From the NCBI GenBank assembly GCA_002238445.1, contig MPML01000009.1, forward strand, positions 1 to 64,000: a stretch of 64,000 nt of DNA, read 5' to 3'. The translations under genes were made by a program, and so were the position numbers. This DNA is from Caldilineaceae bacterium bin5. GTDB lineage: Bacteria > Chloroflexota > Anaerolineae > Caldilineales > Caldilineaceae. Of the stretch, positions 9,826 through 23,186 are shown piece after piece (position 1 is the stretch's first letter; each line of letters begins with the position of its first letter). The notes beneath the pieces are model-generated. The model was not told the origin of the DNA. It did no database searches and saw nothing but the letters and a program-made list of their open reading frames with translations.

Positions 9826-11108
9826 CAGCGCAAGCGCACGAGGAAAACGGGACTGGTAGCGACTATGCAGCTGAACATCTGAACGGGCACTATACGGAAG
9901 AGGAAGCGCAACTGGAGGCACAGGACCGAGTGCAGCCGCCTTGTTATGCCCAGATCATCGGTTGGGGCTATGAAGTTCCCGACCGGGTTGTGACAAATCA
10001 TGATTTGGAACAGGTCGTCGACACGCAGGACGAGTGGATTCGCACACGCACAGGCATTCAGGAGCGACGGGTCGTGGCGGCGCCGGAGGAGACCACTGCC
10101 ACTTTGGGAACGGAGGCTGCTCGCAAAGCTCTTGAAGTGGCCGACGTCCATCCGGCCAAGGTGGACCTGATAATTTGTGCGACCAGTTCGCCGGAACATT
10201 TTTTCCCGGCCACGGCCAGCATCATCCAGGACAATTTAGGCATTATCAATGCCGGCGCCTTTGATTTGAGCGCGGCCTGTTCCGGCTTTGTGTATGCTCT
10301 GAGCATTGCCCGCGGGCAGATTCTGGCGGGTGATGCCGAGTACGTGCTGGTCGTAGGTTCGGAGACGCTGAGTCGGTGGGTGGATTGGACGGACCGCACG
10401 ACTTGCGTCCTCTTCGGGGATGGTGCGGGTGCGGTGCTGCTGGCCGCCAGCGATGTGCCCGGCGGGGTGACTGCTACGGTACTTGGCAGCGACGGCTCCG
10501 GTGCGGAGCTTTTGACTATCCCTGCCGGCGGCAGTGCGGCCCCGGCAAGCCTGGAGACGGTCAGCAACGGTTCCCATTACATCCAGATGGACGGTCGGGC
10601 CGTTTTCCGCTTTGCAACGCGAATTATGGCCGATACAACGCGGCGCGTGCTTGATAAGGCCGGTGTTCCGGTAAGCGAAGTCGATCTGGTCGTCCCCCAC
10701 CAGGCGAACAAGCGCATTATCCAGCATAGCGTACTGCGGCAGTTGAAGATTCCGGAAGACAAAGTCTATGTGAACGTTCACAAGTACGGCAACACAAGCA
10801 CGGCCAGCATCCCTATTGCGCTATGCGAAGCGATTGAAGAGGGCAAGGTGGCACCGGGTGACAATCTTGTGTTTGTCGGCTTTGGCGCCGGCCTGACCTG
10901 GGGCGCATGCGCTGTCAAGTGGAGTGTGCCGATAAAACAGCCGGAAAAGACCTGGTGGAAAAACACGCAGCGGCAGGCTACTTATCAGGCGGCGGCGGCG
11001 CGCTCGATGTGGAAGCGGGCCATTCGCCGCATCTACAGCCAGGTCGAGCCGCGCGCAATGGCACGGCGTCCGGTTCGCAGACCGGATGAGGAGCAGCCAA
11101 CGCCGTAA
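9822..11108 (+). CDS. fabH: Beta-ketoacyl-ACP synthase III (FabH), N- and C-terminally extended
   Basis: KAS-III primes fatty acid synthesis by condensing acyl-CoA with malonyl-ACP. The catalytic Cys is in LSAACSGFVYAL (about residue 152), His in VPHQANKRIIQ and Asn in YGNTSTASIP. The ATG at 9822 overlaps the fabF stop (ATGA) and follows GAGGAG. At 428 aa it is about 100 residues longer than typical FabH. About 43 acidic residues precede the core, and about 55 basic, Arg/Ala-rich residues follow it (MWKRAIRRIY, RRPVRRPDEEQ). The C-terminal tail is probably disordered or amphipathic and might bind membrane or nucleic acid. Its close coupling to fabF suggests they work together. Confidence 0.92.
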   Translation: MTAQAHEENGTGSDYAAEHLNGHYTEEEAQLEAQDRVQPPCYAQIIGWGYEVPDRVVTNHDLEQVVDTQDEWIRTRTGIQERRVVAAPEETTATLGTEAARKALEVADVHPAKVDLIICATSSPEHFFPATASIIQDNLGIINAGAFDLSAACSGFVYALSIARGQILAGDAEYVLVVGSETLSRWVDWTDRTTCVLFGDGAGAVLLAASDVPGGVTATVLGSDGSGAELLTIPAGGSAAPASLETVSNGSHYIQMDGRAVFRFATRIMADTTRRVLDKAGVPVSEVDLVVPHQANKRIIQHSVLRQLKIPEDKVYVNVHKYGNTSTASIPIALCEAIEEGKVAPGDNLVFVGFGAGLTWGACAVKWSVPIKQPEKTWWKNTQRQATYQAAAARSMWKRAIRRIYSQVEPRAMARRPVRRPDEEQPTP

Positions 11109-11230
11109 TCCGAAGCAGACAAGCCGCTATTCGACTTACCCACTCGCAACGCAACCGCAGATCAGTTCAAGCTGTTTCCGATAATACTGTGAGGCCTACA
11201 CCCTACAAGGGACAGTATGGAGGTATACCC

Positions 11231-12088
11231 ATGCCTATTACTGCAGTCGAAAAACGGACCCAACTCATACGCGACGGCTTTTGTATTTTCGAAAATGTGT
11301 TGGAACCGGAGATGGTCGCCAAGCTGAATGCGATGAGCGAATGGACGATCGCGCAGGAGGATGAGGAGCATTTTGAACAGCACCGTTCGCAGGGCTGCAT
11401 CATACCCTACTGGAAGTACCCGCATCCGGCCTTTCCCGAACTGATCGCCCATCCGGGCGCGTTGGGGGCCCTGGCTCGGTTGGGTTTTGACCAGCCAAAG
11501 GTCTGGAGTGGATTTGTGATCAGCAAGCCGCCGCATAGCCCCCCGCTCTACTGGCATCAGGATGGCGTTTTGTGGGAGCACCCGATCAGCTATACCGACC
11601 AGCCGCAGCAGTACTTTCTGATGTATTACCTGGTCGACACCAGCCCGGACAATGGTTGTCTGCGGCTGATCCCGGGCTCCCATTTGAAGCGCCACGCGCT
11701 GCATGATCTGGATCGCCAGGCGCATGACGGCGACGAAGTGGGCCGCGCCAGGAACATAAATCATCCGGCGTTTCAGAAGGCTGAAGGAGAAGTCGACGTG
11801 CCGGTGCGGGCGGGGGACGTTGTGATTGGCGATGCGCGCCTGTTGCATTCGGCGCACGCGAACCAGAGCGACCAGTGGCGCACGGTGCTCACTATCTGGT
11901 ATTGGGCCAACTATGCCGGTCTGCCCGAGCCCGTCCAGGCGCTTGTTGCCTCTCATGTCACGGAACGCTCAGAATGGGCTGAATGGGCCGATCAGGCAGA
12001 CCCAGCGGTCCAGGCCTTGATACCGCGCTTTTCGGGCGACGTTGAGCCGCTTCCCTGGGGCCGGGGGCCGAAGAAGGGGATGTCCTGA
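11231..12088 (+). CDS. Phytanoyl-CoA dioxygenase (PhyH) family protein 1
   Basis: A 285-aa Fe(II)/2-oxoglutarate-dependent oxygenase of the PhyH family. The metal triad is visible as the HxD in YWHQDGVLWEHP and a distal His in LLHSAHANQS, followed by an Arg (QWRTVL) able to bind 2-oxoglutarate. The ATG at 11231 was chosen because GGAGG lies seven bases upstream; an in-frame ATG at 11189 lacks a site. It is first in a run of four plus-strand genes (PhyH, alcohol dehydrogenase, PhyH, PhyH). Substrate unknown; bacterial PhyH enzymes hydroxylate many small molecules. Confidence 0.88.
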   Translation: MPITAVEKRTQLIRDGFCIFENVLEPEMVAKLNAMSEWTIAQEDEEHFEQHRSQGCIIPYWKYPHPAFPELIAHPGALGALARLGFDQPKVWSGFVISKPPHSPPLYWHQDGVLWEHPISYTDQPQQYFLMYYLVDTSPDNGCLRLIPGSHLKRHALHDLDRQAHDGDEVGRARNINHPAFQKAEGEVDVPVRAGDVVIGDARLLHSAHANQSDQWRTVLTIWYWANYAGLPEPVQALVASHVTERSEWAEWADQADPAVQALIPRFSGDVEPLPWGRGPKKGMS

Positions 12089-12229
12089 GAATGTCTCGGT
12101 ACGTACCATGCCAGTTTTCAGTCCCTCCTGTGTGATGAAACTCTCTGCCGACAGAGGGCAGGGCCAGTCAGCCTCGGTGGGGGGTTACCGCACGCAAAGG
12201 GACCTTTAGTCCAATAAGGAGCGTTTCCT

Positions 12230-13246
12230 GTGATCCAGGCAGCTATTACCGGTGAACGGCAGGTCGCATTTAACGAGTTGCCCGAACCGCAGGCGAAAGC
12301 CGATTGGGCGGTAGTCAAGGTCCATGCCTCTGCGCTGTGCACTGAATACAAGCTATGGATGGACGGCCAGAGCCAGGCGATAATGGGCCATGAGGGCGTG
12401 GGGGAGGTGGTGGAAGTCGCTGAGCGGGGGCCTGTCAGCGTAGGGGACCGGGTGGTGGTCTTGCCGCAGTTTTCTTGCGGCCGTTGTCATCTTTGCATGA
12501 GCGGCGACTATATCTACTGTGAGGACAGCCACGATTTCGCCGAGCTGCATGGGTCGATGGCCGGCTCGGGCACGTTTGCCCACTATACGCTCAAACCGGC
12601 GTGGCTGCTGCCCAAGGTCCCAGACGATGTGAGCTATGCGCAGGCGACGATGGCGATTGACGGCATTGGCGCCTCCTTCGGCGGGCAAGAAGCCATTGGC
12701 GTCAACTCGCAGGACACGGTGCTGATCACCGGGCTAGGACCGGTTGGGCTGGGCGCGGTGGTCAATGCCCGTTTTCGCAATGCGCGTGTAATCGGAGTCG
12801 AACCGGCGCCGTGGCGTGCGAACCGAGCGCTGGAGATGGGGGCGGAAACGGTACTCGACCCCAGCGATCCGGACATACTGCAGAAGATCCGCAGCTTGAC
12901 CGAGGGCAGGGGCGTGGACTGCGCGGTCGACTGTTCGGGACGCGTCGCGGCGGAGCGGCTTTGCATTGACGCTACCCGCCGGCGCGGCCGCGTGGCTTTC
13001 GTCGGCGAATGCCGCGAAGAGCTTTCGATAACCGTCAGTTCCGACATGATCCGCAAGGGGTTGACCGTCGTCGGGTCCTGGCTCTACAATATGGGCGACT
13101 ACGCTAAAGTGATGAAGGTCATCCGGCAGTCTCCCCTCATCGATCTGCTGATCAGCCACCAGTTGCCGATGAGCCAGATTCAGACGGGATTCGGCCTGCT
13201 GGCGCAGGGTGAGGCCGGTAAGATCGTGGTCGATCCATGGGCCTAG
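12230..13246 (+). CDS. Zinc-dependent alcohol dehydrogenase (MDR superfamily)
   Basis: A 338-aa medium-chain dehydrogenase. The catalytic zinc site is suggested by SALCTEYK and GHEGVGEV, the structural zinc lobe by the four cysteines of CGRCHLCMSGDYIYC, and the NAD(P) Rossmann fold by GLGPVGLGAV with a downstream acidic residue (GVEPAPWR), which favours NAD. It resembles sorbitol/threonine dehydrogenases, oxidising a secondary alcohol of a polyol or sugar-like compound. The start is GTG with AAGGAG upstream. Lying between PhyH genes, it could oxidise their hydroxylated products; this is inference. Confidence 0.88.
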   Translation: MIQAAITGERQVAFNELPEPQAKADWAVVKVHASALCTEYKLWMDGQSQAIMGHEGVGEVVEVAERGPVSVGDRVVVLPQFSCGRCHLCMSGDYIYCEDSHDFAELHGSMAGSGTFAHYTLKPAWLLPKVPDDVSYAQATMAIDGIGASFGGQEAIGVNSQDTVLITGLGPVGLGAVVNARFRNARVIGVEPAPWRANRALEMGAETVLDPSDPDILQKIRSLTEGRGVDCAVDCSGRVAAERLCIDATRRRGRVAFVGECREELSITVSSDMIRKGLTVVGSWLYNMGDYAKVMKVIRQSPLIDLLISHQLPMSQIQTGFGLLAQGEAGKIVVDPWA

Positions 13247-13311
13247 AGTTGACAGGTTGATCTTTCTGCCCATCCATCGATTTCTCCACAGTGAAATGGA
13301 GCATGCAAGAG

Positions 13312-14238
13312 ATGAGTTTCACGAAATCGCCCAGCTTTGAAGGCAACCAACTCGATACGTCACCGGAGGCATTTGGGACGCTGCGCTCATCGAGCGACGC
13401 GCTGTCTGATATGAAGGAGCTGCGCTGGCGGTTCGAGCAGGATGGTTATCTGTACCTGCCCGGGTTGCTGGATCGCAGTCAGGTTGTGGAGGCCCGGCTC
13501 GAAATGCTGAGGAAACTCGACGCTGCCGGCTGTCTGGACCGCGACTATCCGCTGGAGGATGGTGTTGCCCACGCCGACTTTGAGAATGCTTTCATGGTGG
13601 AGTTAACGAAGGACAACGCCCCTCTTCTCGAGTTGCTCTATGATGGGGCTATGATTGCCTTCTATGAACAGTTTCTGGGCGGGGAGGTACGCCATTTCGA
13701 CTATACCTGGTGCCGTTCCAAACCGCCGGGCGAGACAACTGCTACGCCGCCCCACTACGACATTGTATTCATGGGACGCGGGACGCAGCGGCTGTACACG
13801 AGTTGGACGCCGCTTGGCGACATCCCCATTGAGATGGGTGGTCTGATGGTCCTGGAGAACTCCCATCGCCACGAAGAGGTAAAGGCCGGCTACGGAACTT
13901 TGGACGTCGATGCATATTGCACCAACTACCCCGATGCGGCCGAGATTGAATCCGGGGAGAAGCTGTGGCAGCATCCAAATGGCGGCGCATATAACAAGGA
14001 TGCCATTGCAGCGCGGGCCGAATTGGGGAATCGCTGGCTGACGACGGACTATGCGATGGGCGATCTGCTGGTATTCAGTATGTACACCATGCACGCCAGC
14101 CTGGACAATCATTCCAACCAGATACGGCTCTCCACCGACACGCGCTACCAGTTGGCCTCGGAACCGGTGGACGAGCGCTGGATCGGGGACAACCCGATTG
14201 CCCACGGGGTGGACGGCAAACGCGGCATGATCTGTTGA
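13312..14238 (+). CDS. Phytanoyl-CoA dioxygenase (PhyH) family protein 2
   Basis: A 308-aa PhyH-type Fe(II)/2-oxoglutarate oxygenase with the HxD motif in PPHYDIVFMGRG, a distal His in MYTMHASLDNHS and an Arg in QIRLSTDTRYQ. Candidate starts are GTG 13291 and ATG 13303 or 13312. The last was chosen because a GGAG lies ten bases upstream, but it is not certain. The gene is 65 bp after the alcohol dehydrogenase and 48 bp before another PhyH gene, so the three are likely one transcript. Confidence 0.87.
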   Translation: MSFTKSPSFEGNQLDTSPEAFGTLRSSSDALSDMKELRWRFEQDGYLYLPGLLDRSQVVEARLEMLRKLDAAGCLDRDYPLEDGVAHADFENAFMVELTKDNAPLLELLYDGAMIAFYEQFLGGEVRHFDYTWCRSKPPGETTATPPHYDIVFMGRGTQRLYTSWTPLGDIPIEMGGLMVLENSHRHEEVKAGYGTLDVDAYCTNYPDAAEIESGEKLWQHPNGGAYNKDAIAARAELGNRWLTTDYAMGDLLVFSMYTMHASLDNHSNQIRLSTDTRYQLASEPVDERWIGDNPIAHGVDGKRGMIC

Positions 14239-14286
14239 TCCACTGACGGCAGTTAAACAGGCTACTACACAAAGGAAGAGCGGCGG

Positions 14287-15057
14287 ATGCCCTCATTGCA
14301 ACAGGCATTTTGGGAGATGGATGTATACGGCTTCACAGTGCTGGAGGAGGTGCTGACTGGGGCGGAGGTGGAGGTTCTGCGCGCGTCGCTGGCTGATTGG
14401 GCAGCGAGGCTGGGCGGCGAGCAGCGATTTCTGGGACAGGCCGGTCATGTGAGCAACCTTCCTACGCTCGACCCGCTCTATCATCCTCTGGTCGATCATC
14501 CCCGCACTTTGCCTGTGATCGAATATGTGCTGGGCAAGCAGATCATTCTAGGCAGTCTGAACGCGCGCATCGTCCGGCCCGGTGATCCGGTGCAGGGCCT
14601 GCACAGCGATATTCGCGCCGACCTGTTGAACATGGGATCCCCGGTGATGGTCAATACGGTGTGGCTGCTGGATGACTTCACGCCCGAAAACGGCCCCACG
14701 CGCATCGTACCCGGCTCGCACAAAAGCGGCATGGCTGGACCGCCTGAAGGGATGGATGTAAAGCACGTCCATCAGTTGGTTGCGCCGGCTGGTAGTGTCC
14801 TCGTCTTTAACGGCCAGTGCTGGCACGGGGGCGGGGCGAACCGGACTGAGACCGACCGCCATGCGCTGTTCGGACACTACCGCAAGAGCGCACTGATCTT
14901 CCAGGTCGATCCCCACGACGGCTTCCAAGAGGGCTGGATGGATGACCTGACGCCCCGCCAGCGTGAGTTGCTGCGCATGGATAACGGGCTCGCCGCGCCG
15001 CACGCGGCGGACAGCCACCTGCGTATCTCGTTTTCGCGCGGCAAGAAGAAGGACTAG
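14287..15057 (+). CDS. Phytanoyl-CoA dioxygenase (PhyH) family protein 3
   Basis: A 256-aa oxygenase. The metal triad is HxD in GLHSDIRADLL and the distal His in CWHGGGANRT, with an Arg in DRHALFGHYRKS. VLVFNGQCWHGGG is typical of the PhyH double-stranded beta-helix C-terminal half. GGAAGAG precedes the ATG. It ends the four-gene unit with the alcohol dehydrogenase. It is divergent from the two longer PhyH proteins at 38175 and 58521. Confidence 0.87.
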   Translation: MPSLQQAFWEMDVYGFTVLEEVLTGAEVEVLRASLADWAARLGGEQRFLGQAGHVSNLPTLDPLYHPLVDHPRTLPVIEYVLGKQIILGSLNARIVRPGDPVQGLHSDIRADLLNMGSPVMVNTVWLLDDFTPENGPTRIVPGSHKSGMAGPPEGMDVKHVHQLVAPAGSVLVFNGQCWHGGGANRTETDRHALFGHYRKSALIFQVDPHDGFQEGWMDDLTPRQRELLRMDNGLAAPHAADSHLRISFSRGKKKD

Positions 15058-15237
15058 CGCGCCCGATTGCGGAGATGGACCACGACGCAGAAGGGCATGC
15101 ACCGGCTGGGAGTGCGTTCAGTTCGGCGGGCCGCTTAGTCTCACTATGTTTTGTTGTGTGGTCCGGGAAGAATCCCCTCGGTGAATGTGTGCGGAGTGAT
15201 GTCCTGCTGCCGCGTCCCAATCCTCTCTGCTTATTTC

Positions 15238-15715
15238 GTAGCTACTAAGCCATATACAGCGTCTGTGTGGACAAGACCTTCAGTCCCGCCGCCAATCGGG
15301 CAATCTCATCGTGTACTCGTTGGCCGCCGCCACCTTGGATGGGACGCACCGCTGGAATTACGGCGTACGGTGGACGGGGCGTGCTTTTGGAGGGGGGCGT
15401 TGCGGGGACGCGGAACTGCGGTTTTTGGTAGTCAGTTATTAGTTCTTAGTGAACTGCGAACGGCAGTGGGCGGTGGACTGAGACTGCAGGTGGGGTAGGA
15501 GACATTGTTGGCTAGACACGTTACTGGAGCGGCACTGCTGGAATGCGCAGACACGGTCGGGGCGATGGTTTTGGAGGGGGGCGTTGCGGGGGCGCAGCCC
15601 CTGCACAAGGGAGGCCGCTTGCGGCCGACCGCCCATAAAACAGAGAATGAGGAGAGAATAAACACCTTCACTCGCCTCATTCAGGTTCGCAGATCAGTTG
15701 TGGCTGAGTAGTTGC
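15238..15715 (+). repeat. MITE-like element copy B (compound, 478 bp)
   Basis: The left terminal repeat GTAGCTACTAAGCC (15238-15251) and right terminal repeat GGCTGAGTAGTTGC (15702-15715) are near inverse complements. The flanks CTTATTTC (15230-15237) and CTTATTTT (15716-15723) match at 7 of 8 bases, indicating a target duplication. The element is longer than the others because it holds two successive cores: a degenerate one ending at about 15420 and a well-preserved one at about 15570-15633, suggesting nesting or internal duplication. In the intact core the second hairpin reads GGCCGC-TT-GCGGCC instead of GGGCC-GAA-GGCCC, preserving pairing. Confidence 0.85.
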
Positions 15716-15739
15716 CTTATTTTTCCAAAGAAGACAATC

Positions 15740-17182
15740 CTAATTGATTGCGGGCATCTTCACGTCCCGCCAGGAATCCTGCTCATTGGGATCGAACCGC
15801 TCCAAAGCCCCGATTTCGGCTACCAATTGACGGCCCTCATCGAGATTCGCCAACTCGCCCAGGCTGATGAGTTGTACGAGCGCGTTGCCGATAACGGTTG
15901 CTTCGCCCGGACCGGCCAGGACGGGAATACCGGTGGCGTCGGCGGTGAGCTGGTTCAGGAGCCGGTTGCGGGAACCGCCGCCGACGACATGAATGACCTC
16001 GATCGGCTGTTCAGTCAGAGATTGCAGTTCCGAGAGCACATCGCGGTAGGCAAGGGCCAGGCTATCAAAAACGCAGCGGGCGATGGCGGCATCGCTCTGC
16101 GGGAGGGGCTGGCCGCTCTGCTCGCAGAAGGCTTGGATGTGCGCGGGATGGTCGCCGGGGGGCAGGAAGCGGTCGTCGTTGGGGTCGACAAAGGAACGCA
16201 ATGGTTCGGCCGACTCGGCAAGCGAGACCAGCTCCGGGTAGGAGTAGGCCCGGCCCGTCTGTTCCCAAGTGGACCGGCACTGCTGCAACAGCCACAGACC
16301 CATCACATTCTTGAGCAGCCGGAATGAGCCGTAGACGCCGCCCTCGTTGGTGGCGTTTACGGCCAGGGCAGCTTCGTTGACGACCGGCTGCGCCACTTCA
16401 AGGCCGACCAGGCTCCAGGTGCCGCTGCTGATATAGGCGAATTTCGCGGTTTGGGCGGGGACGCCTGCGACTGCGCTGCCGGTATCGTGACAGGCGGGCG
16501 CGATGACGGGGACGCCATCGAAAGCCCCAAGGCGCGTCCCGGGTTGCACGACCTCGGGGAAGAGGTCGGCAGGAATGCCAAGCGCGTCCAGCAGCCCGCC
16601 AGCCCAGGAGCGGGTAAAGGGGTTAAGCATCTGTGTCGTGGTGGCATTACTGAATTCGCAGACCTGGACGCCGCTCAACCAGAAGTTGAGCAGATCCGGA
16701 ACGGTGAGAAAGCGCGCCGCAATCTGCAGTTGGGGGGAACTGCCGGCTACCAGGCTCATCATCTGGTAGAGCGTATTGATGGCCATGAACTGGATGCCGG
16801 TCTGCGCGAACACTTCCGCTCTGGGAACGCGGGCGAAGACCGCCTCCAACATTCCCTCTGTGCGGCTGTCGCGGTAGCAGACGGGGTTGCCGATGAGATC
16901 GCCGTTGCGATCGAGGAGGCCGAAGTCCACGCCCCAGGTGTCGACGGCGAGGCTGGAGGGTGTTTCAGCTGCGTGCGCTTTGCTGCGGCCGATGCCCGCC
17001 TGCACCTCGCGCCAGAGGTGGAGAATATCCCATTGCAGCACACCGTTTACGGTCAGAGCGTAGTTGGGGAAGCGATGCACTTCCTCGAGCTGCAGGCTGG
17101 AGCCATCAAAATGCACCGCCATCACCCGGCCGGATTCTGCGCCAATATCGATGGCCAAAACGGTGGCGCGGTTTTTCGTCAT
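15740..17182 (-). CDS. rhaB: Rhamnulokinase (RhaB)
   Basis: A FGGY-family kinase phosphorylating L-rhamnulose to L-rhamnulose 1-phosphate. The 480-aa product shows the first phosphate loop AIDIGAESGRVM, VDTWGVDFGLLD, the rhamnulokinase-type NEGGVYGSFRLLKNVMGLWLLQ and the adenosine-binding VVGGGSRNRLLNQLTAD. Length is normal. It is 65 bp downstream of rhaA on the same strand, forming a rhaA-rhaB unit. No aldolase, mutarotase, regulator or rhamnose transporter is in the window. Confidence 0.93.
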   Translation of the reverse strand: MTKNRATVLAIDIGAESGRVMAVHFDGSSLQLEEVHRFPNYALTVNGVLQWDILHLWREVQAGIGRSKAHAAETPSSLAVDTWGVDFGLLDRNGDLIGNPVCYRDSRTEGMLEAVFARVPRAEVFAQTGIQFMAINTLYQMMSLVAGSSPQLQIAARFLTVPDLLNFWLSGVQVCEFSNATTTQMLNPFTRSWAGGLLDALGIPADLFPEVVQPGTRLGAFDGVPVIAPACHDTGSAVAGVPAQTAKFAYISSGTWSLVGLEVAQPVVNEAALAVNATNEGGVYGSFRLLKNVMGLWLLQQCRSTWEQTGRAYSYPELVSLAESAEPLRSFVDPNDDRFLPPGDHPAHIQAFCEQSGQPLPQSDAAIARCVFDSLALAYRDVLSELQSLTEQPIEVIHVVGGGSRNRLLNQLTADATGIPVLAGPGEATVIGNALVQLISLGELANLDEGRQLVAEIGALERFDPNEQDSWRDVKMPAIN

Positions 17183-17247
17183 GGTTCGTCCTGTTGCATG
17201 TCATTCCGGCGAGGGAAGGGAGTTCGTCCTCCGCCCCGTCCCCGTTT

Positions 17248-18522
17248 TCAGTCTCGAAGTGACAGCACATCCTTCTCGTACTGCCGAATCTCCTGAAGAA
17301 AGGCCATGCCCACCGGCACATCCTGCTGCAAACAGTGGTAATCCCAGACTGCGGCGTGCGGCATCGCCTTCAACTCTTCCATCAGAGCCAGGCGGGTTGT
17401 GTAATCGGCCTGGCGTTCGATCTCCTGCATTGTCTCCCTCGGTTCCAGCAGAGCCAGTAGCAGCGCTCGCAGCGAATTGCGTGTGCCAATCGCCCACGCG
17501 GCAACGCGATTGATGCTGGCATCGAAGAAATCCAACCCGATGTGCACACGATCCAGATGGTCCCCGCGCACGATCTCCTGCATGATGGCCTGCAGCTCGT
17601 CGCTGAAGGTGACTACGTGGTCGCTATCCCAGCGAACGCCGCGGCTCACATGGAGGACCAACTCGGAGACAAAGAGCAGGCAGGCCGATATCTTATCGGA
17701 GATCACCTCGGTCGGGTGAAAGTGGCCGGCGTCGAGGCAGAGGGCCTGGTTGTTCTGCGCGGCATAGCCCAGATAGAATTCGTGCGAGCCGACGACGTAG
17801 CTCTCTGAACCGAGGCCGAACAGTTTACATTCGATAGCGTCACGGTTGTGGTTGGGATCGATTTCCTTTTCGAATATCTGGTCCAGGGCGTCCTTCAGGA
17901 GCCGACGGGGCGTTGCTCGGTCGCTGGGCGTATCTTTGAGGCCGTCGGGGATCCAGATATTGGTCATTGCCGGCGTGCCCAGCTCCTTGCCGAAGAAGCT
18001 GCCGATCTCCCGGCAGGCGATGCAGTGCTGGATCCAGAACTGGCGGATGTCGTTGTCGTAGGAGGCGAGGGTGAAGCCATCGTCGGCCAAGGGGTGGGAG
18101 AATAGTGTCGGATTGAAATCGATGCCGTGCCCGTTCTCTTTGGCCCAATCGGCCCAGCCCTGAAAGTGGCGGGGGGCAATTTCGTTGCGGGCCGGCTTTT
18201 CGTCGGTGTCCGGGTACATCGCGTGAAGGTTCAGGCGGTGACTGCCGGGGATGATGCTGTATGCGATGTCCAGATCGCTGCGCAGTTCGTCGACAGTGCG
18301 GGCGCGCCCGGGATAGTTGCCGGTCGCCATGAGGCCGCCGCCCAGCCCGCGGCCCGGCTGTTCAAAGCCGAGCACGTCGTCGCCCTGCCAGCAGTGGAGG
18401 CTGATGGGTACTCCGCGTAAGGCAGTAAGCGCCTGCTCTGTGTCCACGCCGATGGCGGCGTAACGGTCCTGGGCCAAGGCGTAAGCGTCTTCGATCTGTT
18501 TCGATGTCGTTGCAAAGTTCAT
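17248..18522 (-). CDS. rhaA: L-rhamnose isomerase (RhaA)
   Basis: This enzyme interconverts L-rhamnose and L-rhamnulose with two divalent metals in a TIM barrel. The 424-aa product carries likely metal ligands in [14 protein letters not shown] and VRWDSDHVV, and the N-terminal [13 protein letters not shown] typical of RhaA. GGAG precedes the ATG. It is first of the two-gene rha unit, so the cell can probably use rhamnose released from algal or plant polysaccharides. No regulatory site was recognised upstream. Confidence 0.93.
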   Translation of the reverse strand: MNFATTSKQIEDAYALAQDRYAAIGVDTEQALTALRGVPISLHCWQGDDVLGFEQPGRGLGGGLMATGNYPGRARTVDELRSDLDIAYSIIPGSHRLNLHAMYPDTDEKPARNEIAPRHFQGWADWAKENGHGIDFNPTLFSHPLADDGFTLASYDNDIRQFWIQHCIACREIGSFFGKELGTPAMTNIWIPDGLKDTPSDRATPRRLLKDALDQIFEKEIDPNHNRDAIECKLFGLGSESYVVGSHEFYLGYAAQNNQALCLDAGHFHPTEVISDKISACLLFVSELVLHVSRGVRWDSDHVVTFSDELQAIMQEIVRGDHLDRVHIGLDFFDASINRVAAWAIGTRNSLRALLLALLEPRETMQEIERQADYTTRLALMEELKAMPHAAVWDYHCLQQDVPVGMAFLQEIRQYEKDVLSLRD

Positions 18523-18883
18523 CAGGTCACTCCATATTGACGAGAACTGTGATGCATTTTAGTCAGTGATTGAGGAATTTCTATCAGTGAGCATTTCAAA
18601 CGGGACTCGATTTTGAGAACTGACGGAAGTTCGGGTCTTGACAGAAACGATGGGTGCAGGCGTGTACATTGCGGAGTGCCAAGCGGTGGTACTCTTCTGA
18701 AAAGGATGCGCCCTTCAAAGATGTTCAGACTCGCTGTCATTGCAGGAATGATGGAAACGGCTGAGGAGCAAAACCGGCAATGTATCTACTTTTTCAAAAC
18801 ATCTACCGTAGGGCTCTTTTTTCTGCTGCCCACCAATGCCGTTACGCAAGAGGTTGCGAAATGTGGAGATCTGTTGTCGTCCC
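18523..18883. other. Intergenic gap, dnaE to rhaA
   Basis: This 361-bp stretch lies between the dnaE stop and the rhaA start, both on the minus strand. It should hold the rha promoter and a dnaE terminator, but no convincing hexamers, hairpin with T-tract or ORF with a ribosome-binding site is visible. Confidence 0.5.
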
Positions 18884-23050
<4,167 letters not shown>

Positions 23051-23186
23051 GGGAGGGTTGGGAAATCAGAAGGGTGAAGGCCAAGCCCAGCGCGAGGGCG
23101 GCACTGAAAAGATTGTTCCCATCATACATCAAGACCGCTACCGCTAACAACGCGCCCGGATAGCGAAACGGCAGCGCATTGAGCGG

